Source: Anaerolineales bacterium (GTDB lineage: Bacteria > Chloroflexota > Anaerolineae > JAAEKA01). From it: a stretch of DNA of 64,000 nucleotides. This document shows, in pieces, positions 34,404-42,667 of the stretch. The translations under genes were made by a program, and so were the position numbers. The stretch lies in NCBI GenBank assembly GCA_020634615.1, contig JACKBI010000009.1:62001-126000 (forward strand), read 5' to 3'. Numbering within the stretch: position 1 is the stretch's first letter; every line of letters starts with the position of its first letter. The notes under the pieces were generated by a model. The model was not told the origin of the DNA and made no database searches. It saw only the letters and a program-made list of their open reading frames with translations.

Positions 34404-35326
34404 GGGCCGTCTTGCAACAAACCGCGCGCGGCCTCTACGTCGCGGGCGATCTGTTCGCGCAGCGCGTCGACGCTGGGAAAGCGCATTTCAGGCCGCAGGC
34501 GGGCGACGAATTCCAGGATCAGATGCTGCCCGTACAGGTCGCCCTGGAAGTCCAGCAGGTGCGTCTCGACGGTGCGCTGGCCGTTGTCGAAGCTGGGCCG
34601 GACGCCGATGTTGGTGACGCTGGCGTGGCGCTGGCCGTCCACCGTGGCCCAGGTAGCGTAGACGCCGTTGGCCGGAACTAAGCGATCGGCCGGTACGTCG
34701 AGGTTGGCGGTCGGAAAGCCGATGGTGCGGCCGCGATGGGCACCGTCCACGACTTCGCCGTCCACTTCGTACAGCCGGCCAAGCTGCTCGGCTGCCCCTT
34801 CCACGTCACCCGCCAGCAGGTCGTTGCGGATACGCCCGCTGCGCACTTCGCCGTCGCCGAGAAGGTGCGGATCGATAGTGTGGACCGTGTAGCCGTCGGT
34901 CGCACCGAACGCGCGCAGCGCCTCGACGTTGCCCTCGCGGTTGCGGCCCAGCGCGAAGTCCGGTCCCACCCAGAGCGATTCCAGGTCCAGTGAGGCATGC
35001 AACTGCGCCATGAACTCGCGGGCAGGTGTGGCTGCCGTCGCGCGTGAAAACGGGTAGACAATGGCAAAGTCCAGCCCAAGCTGCTCGAACACCGCCAGCC
35101 GCTGGTCGACAGTGGTCAGGTAGCGGTGGTCAGGATTGGGTCGCAGCACCGCAGCCGGGTGTGGATGAAAGGTCAGCACGCCAGCCTGCCGGCCGGCGGC
35201 GCGGGCATCGGCAATCAACGCGCGGATGAGCGCCTGGTGGCCCAGGTGAACGCCGTCAAAGTTGCCGATGGTCAGGTTGCTGGGGGACGTGAACGGTGGA
35301 TCGGGCAGGTCGTGGTAGGTTTGCAT
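34400..35326 (-). CDS. ribF: Bifunctional riboflavin kinase / FAD synthetase
   Basis: 308 aa. N-terminal FMN adenylyltransferase (LTIGNFDGVHLGHQALIRAL, the nucleotidyl-transferase HxGH, then VGPDFALGRNREGN) and C-terminal riboflavin kinase (GRTIGFPTANLDVPADRLVP...NGVYATWATV, and the NIGVRPSF and ETHLLDF motifs). It makes FMN and FAD. Upstream gene of the archease pair; the FAD-dependent ThyX lies nearby. Confidence 0.96.
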   Translation of the reverse strand: MQTYHDLPDPPFTSPSNLTIGNFDGVHLGHQALIRALIADARAAGRQAGVLTFHPHPAAVLRPNPDHRYLTTVDQRLAVFEQLGLDFAIVYPFSRATAATPAREFMAQLHASLDLESLWVGPDFALGRNREGNVEALRAFGATDGYTVHTIDPHLLGDGEVRSGRIRNDLLAGDVEGAAEQLGRLYEVDGEVVDGAHRGRTIGFPTANLDVPADRLVPANGVYATWATVDGQRHASVTNIGVRPSFDNGQRTVETHLLDFQGDLYGQHLILEFVARLRPEMRFPSVDALREQIARDVEAARGLLQDGP

Positions 35327-35417
35327 AAATGATCAATCTAAATAAGTATGAAGAGATTATACCACGGGCGATTCTGTCACGAAAACCACACGCTTGCCTG
35401 CAACCAGGGTTTCTCAA

Positions 35418-35572
35418 AAGTCCACAATTGTCATGTTGAGCGGCTCGATTAGCCAACAGATACGTTCGCACTGCGCAGCGAAACATCTCGCTTAGTCAAG
35501 AAGAGACGCTTCGCTGGCTATTTCCGTCCGACATGGACGCGATTGTGACCCGCTCAGCGTGACAAAATCGCG
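35418..35572. repeat. Inverted TGTCATGTTGAGCG repeat region
   Basis: TTGTCATGTTGAGCG is mirrored by CGCTCAGCGTGACAA near 35557-35571, with AGCGAAACATCTCGC and GAGACGCTTCGCTGG between. This resembles the TGTCATGCTGAGCG repeat family common in bacteria. A direct repeat GCCTGCAACCAGGG(T/C)TTCTC is also present near 35396 and 35592. The 429-bp gap 35327-35755 holds no gene. Confidence 0.6.
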
Positions 35573-35755
35573 ACTTATGAGAAGCGCTGCGCCTGCAACC
35601 AGGGCTTCTCGGTAACTCGACCTTGAGCCTGTCCTGTGGTCTCATCTGTACAATCCCCCGATTTAATGTCCATCGGCAAACGCGAAGAAGTTCGACGTTT
35701 CTGAAACATCGAACTTCTCAGCGTACCGGATCGCAAAGCTGCGGTTGGTTGGGTG

Positions 35756-36466
35756 TCAGATCCCCAGATAGGCGGCTTGCACCGATGCGTCGTTCTCGAC
35801 CTCGCGCGACGGGCCGTGGGTTGCCGTCTTGCCCTCGCTCAAGACGTAGGCATAGTCGCTGACCTTCAGCGCCATGCGCACGTTCTGTTCGACCAACATG
35901 ATCGTCAGACCCTCGTTGCGCAGCCGGCGCAATGACTGGAACAGATCCAGCGTCAGCACGGGCGCCAGGCCCAACGACAGCTCGTCGATCATCAGGATCT
36001 CCGGCTCGCCCATGATGCCGCGCGCGACGGCCAGCATTTGCTGCTCGCCGCCGCTCATGGTGCCCGATTTCTGGGTTGCCCGCTCTTTCAGCCGCGGGAA
36101 GATGGTGTAGACCTTTTCGAGGTTTTGCGCGGCCTTGGCGCGTGCCCGTTTGGGCGTCGCGCCCATCTCCAGGTTCTCCTGCACGGTCATTTCGGTGAAC
36201 AGCTGGCGGCCCTCGGGCACCATGACCATGCCCAGTTCCGCCTTCTGGTAGCTGGGCAGCTTGCTGACGTCCTGGCCGTCGAAGAAGACCTGTCCCTGCC
36301 AGGGCTTGATCTGGCCGACCACGGTGCGCAGCAGCGTTGTCTTGCCGACCCCGTTGGAGCCGACCAGCGCGGTCAGCTGGCCTCTTTCGACCGTCAACGA
36401 TGCGCCCCAGAGGATCTGCAGCTCGCCGTAGCCTGATGTCACGTCGCGTACTTCCAGGAGCGCCAT
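35756..36466 (-). CDS. livF: Branched-chain amino-acid type ABC transporter ATP-binding protein (LivF)
   Basis: 236 aa. Walker A GSNGVGKTTLLRTV, Q-loop region, MSGGEQQMLAVARGIMGEPE signature and EILMIDELSLGLAP Walker B. The GxGVGKTTL and the C-terminal LVEQN are LivF-like. Starts 1 bp before livG ends on the minus strand. Confidence 0.94.
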   Translation of the reverse strand: MALLEVRDVTSGYGELQILWGASLTVERGQLTALVGSNGVGKTTLLRTVVGQIKPWQGQVFFDGQDVSKLPSYQKAELGMVMVPEGRQLFTEMTVQENLEMGATPKRARAKAAQNLEKVYTIFPRLKERATQKSGTMSGGEQQMLAVARGIMGEPEILMIDELSLGLAPVLTLDLFQSLRRLRNEGLTIMLVEQNVRMALKVSDYAYVLSEGKTATHGPSREVENDASVQAAYLGI

Positions 36467-36467
36467 G

Positions 36468-37220
36468 TTATCCTCTCTCCTCTTCCAGCAGCCGCTCGGC
36501 CAGGTCCGGGTCGCCCAGGTAAGCCTCGATGACTTCCTGGTTGCCCTGCACCTCGGCTGGCGTGCCTTCGGCGATCAACGTCCCGTAGTTCAGGACGATG
36601 ACGCGGTCTGACACATTCATCACCGCGTGCATGATGTGCTCGATCATGATGATCGTGATGCCCTGCTCGCGGATCTTGCGGATCGTGTCGACCATGCCGG
36701 TAACTTCGGTGGGATTCAGCCCGGCCAGCACCTCGTCCAGCAACAGCAGATAGGGCTGAGCTGCCAGCGCGCGCGCCATCTCCAGCCGTTTCTTTTGGGC
36801 TACGTTGAGGCTGTTGGCCAGCAGGCCGGCCCGCTTGTCCAGTCCCACAAACGCCAGCACCTCGTCGGCGACCTCCGTCGCCTGGCCGAGTCCCATGTTC
36901 TTGCGGCCGAAGCACGCGCCCACCATGACATTCTCACGCACCGTCAGTTCGTTGAGCGGGCGCACGATCTGGTGGGTGCGCGCCAGACCCAGATCGGCTA
37001 CTTTGTAGGTCGGCAGCCCGTTGAGTTGCTGGCCGCGGAAGATCACGCTGCCTTTTGTCAACGGGTAGATGCCGTTGATGCAGTTGAACAGGGTTGTCTT
37101 GCCGGCGCCGTTGGGGCCGATCAATCCCAGAATCTGGCCCTCCTCCAGGTCGAAGCTGACGTCGTTGACGGCTGTCAGACCGCCGAAGACCTTGGTGACG
37201 TTTTTGACTTCCAGAATCAT
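36468..37220 (-). CDS. livG: Branched-chain amino-acid type ABC transporter ATP-binding protein (LivG)
   Basis: 250 aa from ATG 37220. Walker A GPNGAGKTTLFNCI, NVAQKKRLEMARALAAQPYL signature region and LLLDEVLAGLNPTE Walker B. The signature C-loop (LNVAQKKRLEMA) deviates from LSGGQ, as is common for LivG. It overlaps livM by 4 bp. Confidence 0.94.
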   Translation of the reverse strand: MILEVKNVTKVFGGLTAVNDVSFDLEEGQILGLIGPNGAGKTTLFNCINGIYPLTKGSVIFRGQQLNGLPTYKVADLGLARTHQIVRPLNELTVRENVMVGACFGRKNMGLGQATEVADEVLAFVGLDKRAGLLANSLNVAQKKRLEMARALAAQPYLLLLDEVLAGLNPTEVTGMVDTIRKIREQGITIIMIEHIMHAVMNVSDRVIVLNYGTLIAEGTPAEVQGNQEVIEAYLGDPDLAERLLEEERG

Positions 37221-38281
37221 TCCAGCCACCTCCGTAGTCGGGTAGATCTTGAGCGCAGCCAGCCGATGAAGCCGACCGGGATGAACAGTACGATGATCAG
37301 CAACAACAAACCGGCCACAGCCAGCTGGATGTCTTTGATCTTCAAGCCAAAGAGCGCCAGATCGCTGGTCAACAGCGTGGTGCGCAGCAGCTGATAGCCG
37401 CCCGCACCCAGGATCGGGCCGAGCACGGTGCCCTGGCCGCCCAGCATGACCATCACCAGCAACTCGATGGAGCGGTTGAGGTTGAAGGCTGCCGCCGGCT
37501 CGATGTTGCTGGCCTTGAAGAAGAACAGCACGCCCAGAATGCCGGGGAACAGCGCCGATATCACGTAGGCCCAGGTCTTGGCGCGCGGCGCCACGACGCC
37601 CATCACCTCGGCGGCGTCTTCGTCCTCGCGGATCGCCATCAGTCCGAGGCCGAACTTGGACTTCTTGACTATGTAGCTGGTCAGCACAACCATCAGGGTC
37701 AGCACCGCGGTCGCCCAGTATACAGTCCACTGCGCCTGGGCTGCGCCGCCGTAGCTGGCGTAGATGCCGAAGTTGAGCACCATGCCGTTCGGCCCGCCCA
37801 GCGCCGGGATGTTGATGACCAGCGCCTTCATGGCCTCGTTGATGCCGATGGTTGCCAGGGCGAAGTATGCGCCGCGCAGCCGCAGAATCGCCAGTCCCAG
37901 CCCAAGGGCCAGCAGAGCGGCCGCCGCGCCGCCCAGCAGCGACGCCGGCAGCAGGTTCCAGCCCAGTTGGTAGATGGCAAAGAAGCCGATGTAGCCGCCG
38001 AAGCCGAAGAAGACGATGTGTCCGAAGCTGACGTAGCCGGTGTAGCCCAGCAGGATGTTCAGGCTCGACGCCAGGCCCACGAAAAGCAGGACCGTATACC
38101 ACGCCTCGCGGCGGGCCGCACCGCCGGTTGCGCCGTAGATCATTGCGGCGATAATCGCTACCAGAATGACCACCAGGCCCGGTGTCAGCAGCCGGCCCAT
38201 CATGCCGCTCCGAAATCGGCTGGGCGCCGGAGCAGCGGAGGTATTGGGCGGCTGAAGGCCAGAGTTGTTCTGTGCGCTCAT
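37217..38281 (-). CDS. livM: Branched-chain amino-acid type ABC permease (LivM)
   Basis: 354 aa with about nine or ten hydrophobic helices and the LivM-type stretches NILLGYTGYVSFGHIVFFGF and GAYFALATIGINEAMKALVI. A Pro/Ala-rich N-terminus (LQPPNTSAAPAPSR) precedes the first helix. It overlaps livH (ATGA) and livG. Confidence 0.94.
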   Translation of the reverse strand: MSAQNNSGLQPPNTSAAPAPSRFRSGMMGRLLTPGLVVILVAIIAAMIYGATGGAARREAWYTVLLFVGLASSLNILLGYTGYVSFGHIVFFGFGGYIGFFAIYQLGWNLLPASLLGGAAAALLALGLGLAILRLRGAYFALATIGINEAMKALVINIPALGGPNGMVLNFGIYASYGGAAQAQWTVYWATAVLTLMVVLTSYIVKKSKFGLGLMAIREDEDAAEVMGVVAPRAKTWAYVISALFPGILGVLFFFKASNIEPAAAFNLNRSIELLVMVMLGGQGTVLGPILGAGGYQLLRTTLLTSDLALFGLKIKDIQLAVAGLLLLIIVLFIPVGFIGWLRSRSTRLRRWLE

Positions 38282-39138
38282 TGCTTCGCTCCAAACAGTC
38301 CTTGCGGCCGGACCAGCAAGATCAGGATGAACAACACGAACTCGATGAACGGCACCCAGGTAACCTTGGTGAACACCGGGACCAGGCCCTCGATCAGGCC
38401 CAGGATGATGCCGCCCAGCAGCGCGCCGATGGGGTTGCCCAGCCCGCCAAGCACCACGATCACGAAGCTCTTCAGCTCAAACGCGCCGCCCGACAGGATT
38501 GTGAACGGCAAGGCCATGGCGATCAGGCCGCCGGCGACGGCTGCCAGCGCTGTGCCGATGCCGAAGCTCATCGCCAGCACCCGGGTGGACGGGATGCCCA
38601 CCAGGCCGGCCGAGGTGCGATTGTTGGCCACGGCCCGGATGTACTTGCCGGGGCGGGTGCGATAGAGGAACAGGTAAAGCAGCCCGGTGACCATCAGCGC
38701 CAGAATGGCTGAGCTGAGGCGCGTTCCCGGCACGGTGATCGGACCGATCACCACGGTTCCCAGGCTATAGTTGACGTTGCGAAAGGAGGTCGAAAAGACG
38801 GCCGTTCCGATCCCGATGATCATCATATTCACCGAGAAGGTCGATAGCAGGCTGGAGAGATGCGGGGCGTCGATGACACGATGAACTGCGCCGGCGTAGA
38901 TGATCATTCCCAGCAACATGCCGAGCACCGCTACGATGATCAGGCCGACGAAAGGGTTGAGACCCAGCACTGTGTAACACAGATAGACCCCGAACATACC
39001 CAAGGCCATAATTGGCCCGTGAGCCAGGTTGATGACGTTCATCACGCCGAATATCAACGTGAGGCCCATCGCTGCCAGGCCATAGACCACCCCAATCAAC
39101 ATCCCGTCCGTCACGGATACGATTAACTGATCGAACAT
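38278..39138 (-). CDS. livH: Branched-chain amino-acid type ABC permease (LivH)
   Basis: 286 aa. Starts MFDQLIVSVTDGMLIGVVYG with GGAGG upstream; the ATG at 39138 is preferred to 39186. GLTLIFGVMNVINLAHGPIM and FVIVVLGGLGNPIGALLGGI are the LivH family stretches. First permease gene after livK, 153 bp downstream of its stop. Confidence 0.94.
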   Translation of the reverse strand: MFDQLIVSVTDGMLIGVVYGLAAMGLTLIFGVMNVINLAHGPIMALGMFGVYLCYTVLGLNPFVGLIIVAVLGMLLGMIIYAGAVHRVIDAPHLSSLLSTFSVNMMIIGIGTAVFSTSFRNVNYSLGTVVIGPITVPGTRLSSAILALMVTGLLYLFLYRTRPGKYIRAVANNRTSAGLVGIPSTRVLAMSFGIGTALAAVAGGLIAMALPFTILSGGAFELKSFVIVVLGGLGNPIGALLGGIILGLIEGLVPVFTKVTWVPFIEFVLFILILLVRPQGLFGAKQ

Positions 39139-39248
39139 GAACGAGTCCTCCGGAGACGGTGTGATACGAATTGCCAGTGGTTTCAACTGGCAACCGGCGT
39201 GGAGGCAGCGTTGCGCACCAGGATGGTCCGCAAGCTGCGAGACACAGA

Positions 39249-39282
39249 GGAGGTCGGGCTAAAGGCGACAAGCCCGACCTCC
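39249..39282 (-). terminator. Attenuator-like hairpin between livK and livHMGF
   Basis: GGAGGTCGGGCT (39249-39260) pairs perfectly with AGCCCGACCTCC (39271-39282). No long U tract on the minus strand, so partial termination is likely, which would give more binding protein than permease. Confidence 0.6.
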
Positions 39283-39291
39283 CCAGTCAAT

Positions 39292-40605
39292 CTAGCGGGT
39301 GATCAGATCAGCAGTAGCACCTTCGGCGGGCCAGACAACCTGCTTGACCAGGTTGCCGTCGCCGTCTTTTTGCCACTGCACGAAGACCATGTCGTGGCCA
39401 ACCTGCAACCCATGGGCTTCGGCGCTGGTATCGAATTTGAGATGACCGTAGAAAGTGAGAAGGTCCATTGAATCAAGCGCTGCCTTGACAGCTGCGCTGT
39501 CCAATGATCCTGCCTGCTTGATGGCTTCGCCCAACATCATGCCGGCGACATAGCCCCCAGCTGCGTGATAAGAAGGCTCATCATTGTAGGCGGCCTGGTA
39601 GTCGCTGACAAACGTATCGCCTGTGGGACCGACCCAGGTGAGGCCGGCTGATGACGCTGCCGCTTCCGTGAATTTGGCCAGCGGTTCCCACTGGCTGGGA
39701 CCCACAACGCCCACTGCCGCATCGCCCAGATCGGCGAAGGTGGGCTCAGGCGGCGCTACCAACAGCGCCATGTAGGGTACGTCAACGCCCTTCTCGGCCA
39801 ACTGGCGGGCGAAGGTGCTGCCGTCCTGGAAGTGTCCACCGCCAAGGATCGCGTCGGGCGCAGATTGCTCGATCTTGTTGATGAACGGGGCGAAGTCGGT
39901 GGTCGCCGAGTCGTAGCCCTCGAACAGTACGATTTCGTATCCCAGGCTTTCGGCGTAGGCCTTGACCGCGTCAGCAACGCCGGTGGAGAACTTGTCGTTT
40001 TCATGTACGACGGCCAGTTTCTTGACGTCCGGCGCCTTGGCTTTTAGCATGTCCACCGCGCCGGTGAGGTACTTGCTGGCCGGCGTGTAGACCTGGTAGA
40101 TCCCTGTGTAGCCTTGCGTGTAATTGGCATCGTCGGCTGCGCCGGTGGTGATCATCACCTTCTCATACTGCTCGGCGATGGGGGAAGCCGTGGAGGTGAG
40201 GCCGCTGGAGTACGGGCTGATCAGAAAGTCTGCGCCGTCCGTGGTGGCCAGCTTGGTGTACAACTCCTGCACGCGGTCGCCGTTGGACTCGTCGTCGTAT
40301 GACTTGGAGGCAAACGTTACTACCGTGCCGTCGGCCAGCTTGATGCCGCCAGCGTCGTTGACTTCCTTCATCCATTGATTGAGGCCGTTGACCTGGCGAG
40401 TCGATTCGACGTTGTACTTGCCGGTCTGCGACGCTGTGTACCCGATCAACACTTCCCTGGCAGAGGCTGCCTGTTCCGAACCGCCGCTGTCGGTCTGGGT
40501 CGTGGTGTCACCACCGCTGGATGCCGGTGAGGCAGGTCCGCCTGCACACGCCGCCAACATTGCCATGATCAGCAGAGCTGAAGCGAGTAGAGCCAGTCGT
40601 TTCAT
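39292..40605 (-). CDS. livK: Branched-chain amino-acid type ABC substrate-binding lipoprotein (LivK)
   Basis: 437 aa periplasmic-binding-fold (type I) protein with a lipoprotein signal (LLIMAMLAACAGG, C20), an STPQ/Gly/Ser-rich linker, then VLIGYTASQTGKYNVESTRQ, KKLAVVHENDKFSTGVADAV and QEPEPTFADLG-like core stretches. It captures an amino acid or related ligand; the exact ligand cannot be read. First gene of the livKHMGF operon. Upstream of it a TATGAC CTAT GTCATA dyad lies at 40714-40729. Confidence 0.93.
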   Translation of the reverse strand: MKRLALLASALLIMAMLAACAGGPASPASSGGDTTTQTDSGGSEQAASAREVLIGYTASQTGKYNVESTRQVNGLNQWMKEVNDAGGIKLADGTVVTFASKSYDDESNGDRVQELYTKLATTDGADFLISPYSSGLTSTASPIAEQYEKVMITTGAADDANYTQGYTGIYQVYTPASKYLTGAVDMLKAKAPDVKKLAVVHENDKFSTGVADAVKAYAESLGYEIVLFEGYDSATTDFAPFINKIEQSAPDAILGGGHFQDGSTFARQLAEKGVDVPYMALLVAPPEPTFADLGDAAVGVVGPSQWEPLAKFTEAAASSAGLTWVGPTGDTFVSDYQAAYNDEPSYHAAGGYVAGMMLGEAIKQAGSLDSAAVKAALDSMDLLTFYGHLKFDTSAEAHGLQVGHDMVFVQWQKDGDGNLVKQVVWPAEGATADLITR

Positions 40606-40713
40606 GAGGTTTCACTCCTTTGTGAGTATTGAGCCGAACGGACGACTTGAGGGGATTGGTTGGTAGCTGTACCCAAAAAGTGCCCTATTATAACATGGGT
40701 TGTCAACACCGAA

Positions 40714-40729
40714 TATGACCTATGTCATA
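40714..40729. promoter_or_regulatory. Dyad upstream of livK
   Basis: TATGAC CTAT GTCATA, perfect 6-bp arms; a TATAAT box of the minus strand (around 40695) lies between it and livK. It may be an operator of the liv operon. Low confidence. Confidence 0.3.
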
Positions 40730-40877
40730 AGCATTAGTGATAAGTCGGCCGGTACACACGGGAATCGCTATGCTGGGAAAAGAAAACCGGCCGGTTCCAC
40801 ATTCGGAATCGACCGGTTCTATACCTGTTGCGCTCACTGCGAACGGCTGTTGTGCAGTTGATTGGGTGCAGCAGTGC

Positions 40878-41681
40878 TTAGTCGAGCTGATACGGCTCGG
40901 CCAGCAGCGCGTCGATGACCCGTTCAGTTTGGGCGTAACCGCCTTCGCCGATGTGCGTGTAACGAATCTGGCCCTGCTTGTCGATCAGATAGATAGTTGG
41001 CCAGTAGCGGTTATTGTATGCCCGCCAGGTCAGCCGCTCGTTGTCGATGGCAACCGGGTACGGCACATCGAGCCGCACCAGCGCCTCCTTGACGTTGTCC
41101 AGATCACTTTCGTAATTGAATTCGGGCATGTGGTTGCCGATGACGACCAATCCTGCGTCCGCGTACTTTTGGTGCCATTCCCTCAACGAGGGAATCGTAT
41201 GGATGCAATTAATTCAGCCAAAGGTCCACATATCCAGCAACACCACATTGCCGCGCAGATCGGCCAGCCGCAGCGGCTCGCTGTTCAACCAAACCTCGTT
41301 GCGCAGCTCAGGCGCGGGACCGAGGCTTGGCAAGCCATCCAGCACCCATTGCTGTTCATCGGTCGGTCCCGCCGGTTCAGCAACAGCGCCCTCAGCAACA
41401 GTCTGCGGTTGCGCAGCGGGAACCACCTTCTCCGGCGCTTCGACCGCCAGCGGAGCGGTCTCAACGGGTTGCTCCTTGGCCGGCGCTGGCTTCGTATTGG
41501 TTGGCAGTGGCGCGACCGTCGCTGCTGCGGCAGTCGGCGCTGGCGCAGTCTCAACCACGACCTTCGCGCCTTGCGCCACGCCGGGCGACGCAGTCTCCGT
41601 CGATTGCGGTGTCGCACATGCGGTGGCGGCTAACAGCAAAGACAGCAAGCCAACGATAACGCCGGCAAACTTCCTGATCAT
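40878..41681 (-). CDS. Predicted selenocysteine-containing thioredoxin-like lipoprotein (in-frame TGA)
   Basis: Read through the TGA at 41216-41214, one frame gives 267 residues. Lipoprotein-type signal (LLSLLLAATAC, C22), a long Pro/Ala/Glu linker (to about residue 125), then a TlpA/redoxin domain: VVLLDMWTFG-TGA-INCIHTIP, VVIGNHMPEFNYESDLDNVK, NRYWPTIYLIDKQGQIRYTH (cis-Pro in YWPT). Relatives have C-I-N-C at this site, so TGA (residue 156) replaces the attacking Cys. A perfect hairpin ATTCCCTC-GTT-GAGGGAAT begins 18 nt after the TGA, with G first in the loop, as bacterial SECIS elements require. RBS GGAGG precedes the ATG. A sequencing error or a nonsense mutation are the alternatives. Confidence 0.8.
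41177..41195 (-). promoter_or_regulatory. SECIS-like hairpin after the in-frame TGA
   Basis: On the coding strand ATTCCCTC (8 bp), loop GTT, GAGGGAAT. It starts 18 nt and its loop 26 nt downstream of the TGA, inside the known bacterial SECIS distance range. It is coding sequence at the same time (IPSLRE). Confidence 0.72.
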
Positions 41682-41953
41682 TCAACGACCTCCATAGTCT
41701 TTTTGGAGCGGGCAGGCGAGCAATGCTTGCCAGCCATCCGTCTGTCCATTACAATAGAACCACGCAATTATTAAGCAACTCTTACAGCACAGGCCACTTA
41801 AGGATGTCGTAAGAAACGGCTGATAGCATCCGGGTATGAAAAGAAATGCAAAACAGCCACCTCGCCGGCCTGCCGGCACCCCGATGGATGAAAGCAGCGG
41901 GCCTCGGTCGGAGACCGGCCCGAGCGAGCCATTATCAGGACAGGAGCAAACAC

Positions 41954-42643
41954 TTGAGCGGGCAGCACATTCTGGTTGTTGACGACGAACCCAGCATTCG
42001 CGAGGTGGTGAGTCTCTATCTGCGGCGGGCCGGTTACACGGTAACAATGGCCGGTGACGGCAAGGTGGCGCTGGAGGAGCTTACCCGACAGCCGTTCGAC
42101 CTGGTGGTGCTGGACCTGATGCTTCCACACGTGGACGGTCTGGAGATCACGCGGCGGCTGCGCGGCGCTGATGAGACGCCGATCATCATGTTAACCGCCC
42201 GCAGCGAGGAGACTGACCGCATCCTTGGTCTGGAACTGGGCGCCGACGACTACGTGACCAAACCGTTCAGTCCACAGGAGCTGGTCAGCCGTGTGCGCGC
42301 TGTCTTGCGCCGTACCCAGCGGGCTGCGCAGGTCGCCGGTGAGCGGCCACTGGTCTTCGACAACCTGACAGTCGATCCGCAGAAGCGGCTGGCATTCGTG
42401 CACGAGGAAGAGATCACACTCACCGCACGCGAGTTCGATCTGCTGTGGACGTTGGCCCGCCATCCGCGCCAGGTGTTCAACCGCGATCAGTTGCTCGACC
42501 TGGTGTGGGGAATCTCCGAGTATATCGACGCCAGCACCGTGACGGTGCACGTCCGCCGGCTGCGCGAGAAGATCGAACCAGACCCCTCCAACCCGCGCTA
42601 CATCCAGACGGTGTGGGGCGTGGGTTACAAGTTTGAACCGTAA
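41954..42643 (+). CDS. OmpR-family response regulator
   Basis: 229 aa from a TTG at 41954, which has AGGAG 8 bp upstream and starts MSGQHILVVDDEPSIREVVS. Receiver with acidic pair and LVVLDLMLPHVDG phospho-Asp, KPFSPQELVSRV, and a winged-helix DNA-binding domain ending DPSNPRYIQTVWGVGYKFEP. No convincing start upstream. The histidine kinase follows 24 bp later. It is divergent from the predicted selenoprotein. Confidence 0.93.
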   Translation: MSGQHILVVDDEPSIREVVSLYLRRAGYTVTMAGDGKVALEELTRQPFDLVVLDLMLPHVDGLEITRRLRGADETPIIMLTARSEETDRILGLELGADDYVTKPFSPQELVSRVRAVLRRTQRAAQVAGERPLVFDNLTVDPQKRLAFVHEEEITLTAREFDLLWTLARHPRQVFNRDQLLDLVWGISEYIDASTVTVHVRRLREKIEPDPSNPRYIQTVWGVGYKFEP

Positions 42644-42667
42644 CCTGGTCCGCGGAAGCTGCTGAAA

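Noticed and set aside
40688..40713. TTGACA plus TATAAT upstream of livK
   Set aside because: The two boxes on the minus strand are only 8 bp apart, too close to form one sigma70 promoter.
41214..41681. A separate 155-aa lipoprotein plus a 102-aa thioredoxin fragment
   Set aside because: Both parts share one frame, and the TGA sits at the conserved active-site Cys with a SECIS-like hairpin, so a single Sec-containing protein is the better reading.
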